This document shows, piece after piece, positions 7,580-14,024 of a DNA stretch of 14,024 nucleotides. Source of the DNA: Euperipatoides rowelli (lineage: Eukaryota; Onychophora; Udeonychophora; Euonychophora; Peripatopsidae); assembly GCA_003024985.2 (NCBI GenBank), contig PXIH01S0014583.1; one strand, given 5' to 3'. The stretch's first letter is position 1, and each line of letters opens with the position of its first letter. Under the pieces are notes generated by a model. That model saw only the letters and a list, made by a program, of their open reading frames with translations, searched no databases and had not been told where the DNA came from. The position numbers and the translations under genes were made by a program.

Positions 7580-9164
7580 AATTTTGCATGGTCCTTTATC
7601 TGTTAAAAATAAATTTAAATTTTAAAAATGGAGTTACTATCAAGTTAAACATTATTTCTTTTCATTAAAAAACGTTTAAAGTAAGCTGCAATAATTTTTT
7701 GTGTTCTAACTTGAATTGTTTATTATTTTTTAAGGGTGACTCATGTCTCTTAACTTTCATCTGATTTAGTCACATCAATTTGCTGATGTCAAGGATAAAA
7801 TGTCAAGCCTGGCTGGTGTGACAAAGATTTTTGTGTAGAAACTGTGACACTCTGTTTAAAAAGATTGAAAAATAAGAAGGAAAAGGTGTTTAACTACTGA
7901 ATAACAGAAAATGTGTTCATTGTTAAAAATATATATTGATTACCTGACAAAAAGCTACAAAGAAGAGGGTTATTGACCACATCTTAAGAAGGGTAACTAT
8001 AACGTTTATTGACAATTAAACAAAACAAAAAAAACCTGAAATGCCATTAAGAAACTGAACATTTTTTTGTCCCAACAAGGTTCTCTAAGACATTACCATA
8101 ACTATTTCATTTTGTGGTCAGAGCAATAAATTATTCATGTATGATGTACCCCAGCTTTATTTTATACTCTCTATGGTGAAAACGTATATTTGGGCAAGAG
8201 GATAAATTTACACTTCTTAAAATAAAACCAATGTTGGCAGCACAAGATGAGGACTTTTATACTGATTAGGTAACCACTATTCCTCTGCTTAACACACCCT
8301 GATAACAGGATAAGATAAAATTAAAAGAAAACTTTCTGTATTATACAATAATTAATAATTTGTTTTCAAAATTGAAAGGAAAAGAGTAGATTGGGGACAC
8401 AATCACAATTTTTTATAAAGAAAAAATTACTTGCACTGTTTTTAACATCTAAAAAAAATGGATTCTATATATTTAGGTAGCTTATATTTAATTAGTTTGA
8501 GTGTTTGATATTTAAAAAGTTGTGTGTAATGCTGGATTGTGATATATATTTTATAATTAGATGTTCATTCATTTAATCCACAAACAATAAAAGGTTATTA
8601 TCAGGGCATTTTCAGTTTGCACATCTTGTAATATAAAATTTGAATGTATGATTTGATCTCTAATATTAATTCTAAAACACAGTTTGTCTAAATTGAATTA
8701 ATTTATTTTGATGTTAAGGTGAAGCCAGGGAATTAATGGAGCCAAACTACTTGAGTATGTACTGGTGGTCCCAGACAGCTTAAGTAATATTTCATTTATA
8801 ACACATAGGGGGAAATAAAATTAAAAATAAAAATTTAAAAAATTATAATACCAATTTTAACTGTGATTACATTATGCAGTTATTTTAAATGCTAAAGAAA
8901 ACTCCAAACATCTTGAAAGAAGAAGCTTAGGTGAAGAAAATTATTCATAGTCAAATATTTACCTAAAACCACTTAAATGCTTAAATATTTATGCAAGGAA
9001 TAGGGAAACACATAACCATGCACAATTCAACGTAATATCAGAAACCACCATTGCTGTGTCTGATATTTTCACCTTTTTGTTTTACTTCTCGACCAGGACA
9101 TAGTTTCTGGCTAAGGCCTTCATCAGTAGCAGCCCATTTATTTTATTGACTGTGTTTTCCAAAA
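7580..9164. other. AT-rich spacer without recognised features
   Basis: About 1.6 kb of AT-rich, A-run-bearing DNA. I found no reading frame of note, no tRNA-like boxes and no paired ends. It could be intron or intergenic sequence. Confidence 0.55.
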
Positions 9165-9945
9165 GGTTTGAAGTGATGCACAAGAATGAGAAAGGATAAT
9201 GACTGTTGTGTACTGCTACACAAGAATGAGAAGGGAGAATAACATGTGTATTGGATACAATATATACATTCATTTAGTGAAGTATATAAGTTATGCACAA
9301 GAATGAGAAGGGAGAATGACTGCTGTGTATTGGATACAATATCTTATATTCATTGAGTGAAGTGTGGAAGTGATACACAGGAATGAGAAAGGAGAATGAC
9401 TTGTGTATTGCATACCAAATCTCACATATTCATTTATTGAAGTATAGAAATGATACACCAAAATGAGAAGGGATAATGACTGCTGTGTATTGGATACCAA
9501 TATCTCACATAATGAGTGAAGTATGGAAGTGATACACAAGAATGAGAAAGGAGAATGTATGTTGTGTATTGAATACAATATATCACATATTCATTGAGTG
9601 AAGTATAGAAATGATACACAAGAATCAGAAAGTAGAATGATGGTTGTGTATTGGATACCAATATCTCACATATTCATTGAGTGAAAGGAGAATGACTGAT
9701 GTGTATTGGATAACAATATCTCACACATTCATTGAGTGAAGTATGGAAGCAATACGCAAGAATCAGAAAGGAGAATGATGGTTGTGTATTGGATACAATA
9801 GCTCACATATTCATTGAGTGAAGTATGGAAGTGATACACAAGAATGAGAAGAAAGAATGACTGCTGTGTATTGCATACCAATATCACATTTGTTTAGTAA
9901 AATATGGAAGTGATACACAAGAAAGAGGGGAGAATGAGTGTTGTT
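9165..9945 (+). repeat. 80-82-bp minisatellite (about nine units)
   Basis: The unit reads roughly gtgaagtatggaagtgatac, acaagaatgagaaaggagaa, tgactgttgtgtattggata, ccaatatctcacatattcat, tga. Unit starts (tgaagta) lie at 9278, 9358, 9438, 9517, 9599, 9682, 9737, 9819 and about 9897. Spacing is 78-83 bp apart from one 55-bp step. The first units (from 9165) and the last (to about 9945) are partial or rearranged. The minus strand stays open for 95 and 75 codons through part of the array, but only because the unit lacks stops in those frames. Period changes break the frame, so no protein is inferred. Confidence 0.93.
9682..9736 (+). repeat. Internally deleted unit of the 80-bp minisatellite
   Basis: This unit is 55 bp. 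It joins gtgaa directly to aggagaatgactg, lacking about 27 bp that includes the gtatggaagtgatacacaag segment present in its neighbours. The lost segment lies between two short purine-rich gaa words, suggesting slippage. Confidence 0.75.
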
Positions 9946-12508
9946 TGATTTATTCTAATATCAAAGAGGAAAATGATGTACCAGCATTAGTGAAACAGAA
10001 AAGTTAGCATTGCTATCTATTATGGTGGGCATACATAAAAGTACGCATGTGGATGTACAGTCTAAAGATAGAAAATGAAAAAATTGACAGAGATACTGAA
10101 GGTTCTAAGAACGCTTTAAACATGAGCATTCTAGCTAAGAGATAATAGGAAAAAAGATTAACTGTTGTTTTTATTAATATTTTTTTATTATAAATGTTTA
10201 TTGGATTATATTAGAGATTAACTGAAAACTACTTCTTTAACATTTTACAATCTCTAAATCATTTTATTTTATTATTATTTTTATTATTATTTATTTCTGC
10301 TTGCCCAGACAAAGCTTTTATAAATCAAATAGAATTATTCAGCATAAGTTTTAAAAATACTTTTTAAGAACTCAAGAGTAGCAAAGTTCACATCCATTTG
10401 GGTTAATAAAACAAACATTAGACCAAAAAGAAAAAAAAAAAGATTTGATGCCAGCGGCCAGCCTGATTATTGATTTGCCTTTTACCTTATGTTTACTATT
10501 AGCTTGTTCTGGTTACTTTTTACCCTAAAGGAATTTGCTGTTTGTAGCTAAATATTTTTTTTTTTTTACTTAAACCTGTTAGAATTTATTTCTCTCAAAA
10601 TGTTTGTGGTTTGAAAAAAAGAAAGATATAAGAGCTAGCTGAAAGTCTTGCTGCTGATTTCTCTATTGTAGAAAAGGCTATAAGGTCATCTTTATGTTTG
10701 ACAAGCTAAAGGGTTTCATTCTAATGAGGAATGGGGGAAGGGGGAGGAATTTAATCTTATTAATCTTTAAGCAGTTTAAAAGTTTTGTTTTGCGCTTAGA
10801 GAGTAACAAGTTTAATTGTCTTATGAATTTGTTGGCATACTCTAGTCGCTAGTCTTCATACTTCTAGCTCATTTTTACATTTCACAAAAAGAGTTTGCAA
10901 GGTATTGAAATGATAAAATCAGACATCGATTTCTTTTTTGTCAAAATGTTAATGGGATAAAATGATAATGAAAAAATTTGATCCAAAGAAAATATTTTCT
11001 CTGTGCTTCAGACTTAGAAATTTTTTTCAATTTCAGCATTAACTTTATATAAAGGGCATTACTGAGAAGCCACAATACAGTGATGCATCAGAGAATAGTC
11101 AGTGGATTCATGGTTTGTAGTAAATACAGATTGGAAGAACTTCTGAAAACCTACTTCTTTATGATATTGATTATATTTGAACGTTTTAAGACCACTCGCT
11201 ACTCCTAACTTTAACTTATTGCTAACCATTTCCAGGCATTTCATTGAAAGTGCACCATTGTTATAGAGAATTAGATTTTAGCGTTGTTATGGAAAAATAA
11301 GTTTTTTTTAAATCCAACGTTCAGTTTTCTTTAGTAAAAGGAATAATCTGAGACAGGGAACGAATTCCCAGTTATCAGTAGCAGGCAAAGTAGAATTCTT
11401 GATCAATCAAGCTATCCCGAAGCATTTGAGGAATGGGTTGTAACTAAGATTTATATTTTGTCACAAGTTATTAAAAATTACAGTATGAGTTACAATATCT
11501 TTTGTAAAAATGATGACCTGTCACGTTAATTAAAATCTATAAGAATATTGAAATACTGCATAAATTACCCATACACACAAACATGTATAATAGCCTACAC
11601 ACTCATTCACTGTTAGCATTATTTCCATTTTTTAAATATTTTGTTCAAATTTATTATGGGGTGTTTTATAATAAATTTTACCAAAATATTTTTTTTTTAC
11701 AAATAGGCTACTATAAATAATTATATATCCAATTCTTAAAATTATAACTTATTTCTCACTAATCCTGTGGAATGACATCTACTCGAAAATCTGTGGTCTG
11801 TGATTTACATCATGAGTTATCAATTGACTGCATGCATTTATCAACTCACTTTTATCCTCCCCTCCCTCCTCCTTAATCTAAGATAATAAACATCTCTTAC
11901 AGAACTCTCAATTTCAAAGAATACTAAGTGAAGGATTAGCACTCAATTCTCCATAAATTAATGTGCAAAATTAATTTTTATAAAATACTTTGCACTTTGA
12001 CCTTTCATGTCTGCCAATATTTTCAATTTTTGTGCAAAGTGTGGTATTGAATGAAAGTTTTAAGTGAAGCTCCTTTTTTCAAAATTTAAATCAAAACAAC
12101 CAGACAAAACTATTCACCATGGATTAGTGATTAGCTTAAATATTATCACCATGCGCAATTCAGTCCTAAACTTATCTTTTCAAAGTATGGTAGCATAACA
12201 ATTACATGTTATTATGTTTTGATATTTCTTTTACAGGGTAAAAATCCCTAAAAGCTAATGGCCTTAAGTAGGACATAAGTTAGCTTATGTAGCCTATAGA
12301 CCAATTACAGTGTATTAAATGTTTTGAAATTATAGGATATTTGGTGGTGATAATGACATAACTTGATTAGATCTGCCATCTTGTATTAAAAATAGACCTT
12401 AGGCTAGATTATATTGTTCTTGATACATAATGGAAATTTGGAATTACCTTATTTTAATTATTTCATCATCAAATTAGAATTTTTCTGAAAGTCTATTTTA
12501 CATCTCTA
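9946..12508. other. Long AT-rich spacer without a convincing gene
   Basis: About 2.6 kb. It contains a ttattttattattattttt tract (around 10262-10295), A- and T-runs near 10430 and 10555, and a gggggaagggggagg purine patch near 10734. Between 11045 and 11245 there are open frames on both strands (61 codons on the minus strand) without recognisable motifs. actttgcac (11987-11995) and gtgcaaagt (12032-12040) form an inverted pair. No feature rises to a gene call. Confidence 0.5.
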
Positions 12509-12531
12509 CCCCCCCCCCCCCCCCCCCCCCC
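12509..12531 (+). repeat. Poly-C tract (23 C)
   Basis: An uninterrupted run of 23 cytosines lies in an otherwise AT-rich neighbourhood. Its length in the assembly may be inexact. A run of this length can adopt i-motif (C strand) and G-quadruplex (G strand) structures. Confidence 0.95.
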
Positions 12532-13133
12532 AAACCTTGATGCTGTCAAGACTACGGGCAATCATTATTAGTCTGTATCTTGACTATCATGAAATAAAAA
12601 TATTTTTTATTGTTGTTCGTATAAATTAATTTTTATAATTATTTTTTATTCTCAGTAAACGATAAGGTGACAAATAAAAAAGAATAAGCAGGGACCATTC
12701 GAGGTCTAACAGTGTCCAGACCAAAGTAGGTTGTGGCGGCAACCTTAATGAATTTTTGGTAGAATTATCCCCTCCCCCTCCTATTTTTTTTAATAACTTT
12801 TTTTTTTACTTTAATAACACATCAGATAAGTGCAGTTTATTTAATATTTATTATAAAATATTAATACAGGTAAATCTTAAATGAAAATAAAATTATAAAA
12901 ATTAATATTATGACACAATATAGCCTAAATAAATTAATAATACTGTTATATTTTGTGAGCCTTGTTTTATTTTTTATAATTAAATTGAATATTATAATTT
13001 AGATGGTAAATGGTAGGGCCTCCATCCTGGTCCCCTGGGCAACCACCCTGTTAGCCAGCACCTCCAGCCATCCATGAGGACTTCATAAACCATTGTAAAT
13101 TACCGGTTAATGCTATCTGATTTTACACTTGGA
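12532..13133. other. Spacer with two isolated higher-GC islands
   Basis: Island one (about 12687-12747) holds two small hairpins, ggtct/agacc (12703-12722) and ggttg/caacc (12729-12744). Several open frames cross it, but no product is recognised. Island two (about 13014-13085) is a C-rich, CCT/CAG-bearing segment, also without a recognised product. Both could be relics of exons or transposons. The DNA between them is AT-rich. Confidence 0.45.
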
Positions 13134-13145
13134 GGGGGGGGGGGG
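13134..13145 (+). repeat. Poly-G tract (12 G)
   Basis: Twelve consecutive guanines occur just after ttggag. They lie about 600 bp from the poly-C tract. Confidence 0.9.
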
Positions 13146-13813
13146 TGAACTTTAATATGTGTGACGTGTCAAGAGATAATAATTTGTATTAAATAATGGT
13201 CTCTTTAAATTTATATATTCACTATTATCTTTTCTTGTTAAGTTGTTAGTCTACTATTTAGGTTCTTTCGTAGCAATGAGATTCTGTCTTCTTTCTGTTT
13301 TAGTTCTTTTAAGGAAAATTAATCCTAACCCAAGAGTATTTATTTCTGTCTGAAAAAGCAAACATTAGGAAGTTACAGACATTGGGAAGGGAGGGGTGGA
13401 CAGCACTTTACTCTTACTTGTCTGGGTGGTCATGTACGTTAGAGATAATCAAACGTTTCTAGTTTAGATCAAATTAGAGTTGAAAGGTGAGTTTGTTTTC
13501 CCAGGATTTGGTATTTGTTGAAATATTGAAAACAAAGATTATTTTCTAACCTTAAAGTTAGACTTTTTAAATATTCAAAGTTTGTGTTTAATGACTTATT
13601 TTTATTTGTTTTGTGTAAATCTTCAAAATGAACTGATCAATAAATATTTATATAAGTTGAACATAATCTACTTACTCTAGATTTATTGACAATAAAAAAA
13701 AAGTCTCAAATCTTTAATTTATATTAAAATATTGCAACTAAATTTTTAAATGTTTAAAGATTTAATTTCTTTTTTTAAAAAAGTATATAACTAGGTATGT
13801 TAAATATACTATA
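13146..13813. other. AT-rich spacer up to the second transposon copy
   Basis: No gene or repeat is recognised. It ends in the TA (13812-13813) that flanks the next transposon copy. Confidence 0.55.
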
Positions 13814-14024
13814 GGGGAAGTGGGGGAGAATGCCACGCACTTAAGCAAGATTCGTTCGTGTGGCAAAATAGTTAAAGTTAAGATAAATATTTTTGCATGA
13901 AAATGATCCTTAGTTATCCTACTTTTAATTGTATATAAACATTTCATGCAAAAATATATCAAATTTATTAAATATTGAAAATAGTACAAAATGGCTTTTT
14001 CACGGTTTTCCCCCCACGTTGGGG
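13814..14024 (+). mobile_element. Second copy of the TA-flanked transposon, cut by window edge
   Basis: These 211 bases align to 6745-6954 with six substitutions and one single-base insertion in the G-run of the terminus (about 97% identity). The copy starts at the same base after TA and is in the same orientation. The window ends inside the central palindrome, so the right half is not seen. The minus-strand open frames that both copies share differ almost only by amino-acid-changing substitutions, which argues against a conserved protein. Confidence 0.93.

Noticed and set aside
11059-11244. 61-codon minus-strand frame in a segment with few stops on both strands
   Set aside because: The peptide matches no family I know. 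It is kept only as a note in the spacer entry.

Overview
The window is AT-rich, intron- or intergenic-like animal DNA. Homopolymer runs, microsatellites, two large minisatellites and several inverted-repeat DNA transposons dominate it. No bacterial or phage gene organisation is present, and I see no convincing protein-coding gene, tRNA or rRNA. The open reading frames present are short, of low complexity, or lie inside repeats. Scattered 'taggcct/aggctac' words, very high AT content and TA-flanked miniature elements suggest an invertebrate metazoan, but I cannot name the species.

Layout. The left edge carries a 36-bp tandem repeat (1-90). A 97-bp, nearly perfect fold-back hairpin sits at 728-824. 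A 331-bp TA-flanked miniature inverted-repeat element lies at 918-1248, with 24-bp terminal inverted repeats and repeated internal motifs. A 914-bp hAT-type element at 2472-3385 has 16-bp imperfect terminal repeats and an 8-bp imperfect target duplication. Both of its ends closely resemble, from my memory, an abundant non-autonomous hAT family of primate genomes. A T-run/A-run block follows (3469-3612), then unannotated DNA to about 4.8 kb.

A 16-bp minisatellite (5241-5932) has a 32-bp higher-order array and an assembly gap (N at 5677). An 833-bp TA-flanked element with 24-bp inverted termini lies at 6745-7577. The first 211 bp of a second copy, about 97% identical, runs off the right edge (13814-14024). 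An 80-82-bp minisatellite occupies 9165-9945, and a possible diverged single unit of it sits 4.3 kb upstream (4806-4881). A 23-C run and a 12-G run lie near 12.5 and 13.1 kb.

No set of genes works together here. The biological content is transposon and satellite history. The most notable points are the hAT element whose ends match a primate family as I recall it, the young TA-flanked family with internal copies of its terminal motif, and the near-perfect fold-back that could yield a hairpin RNA.
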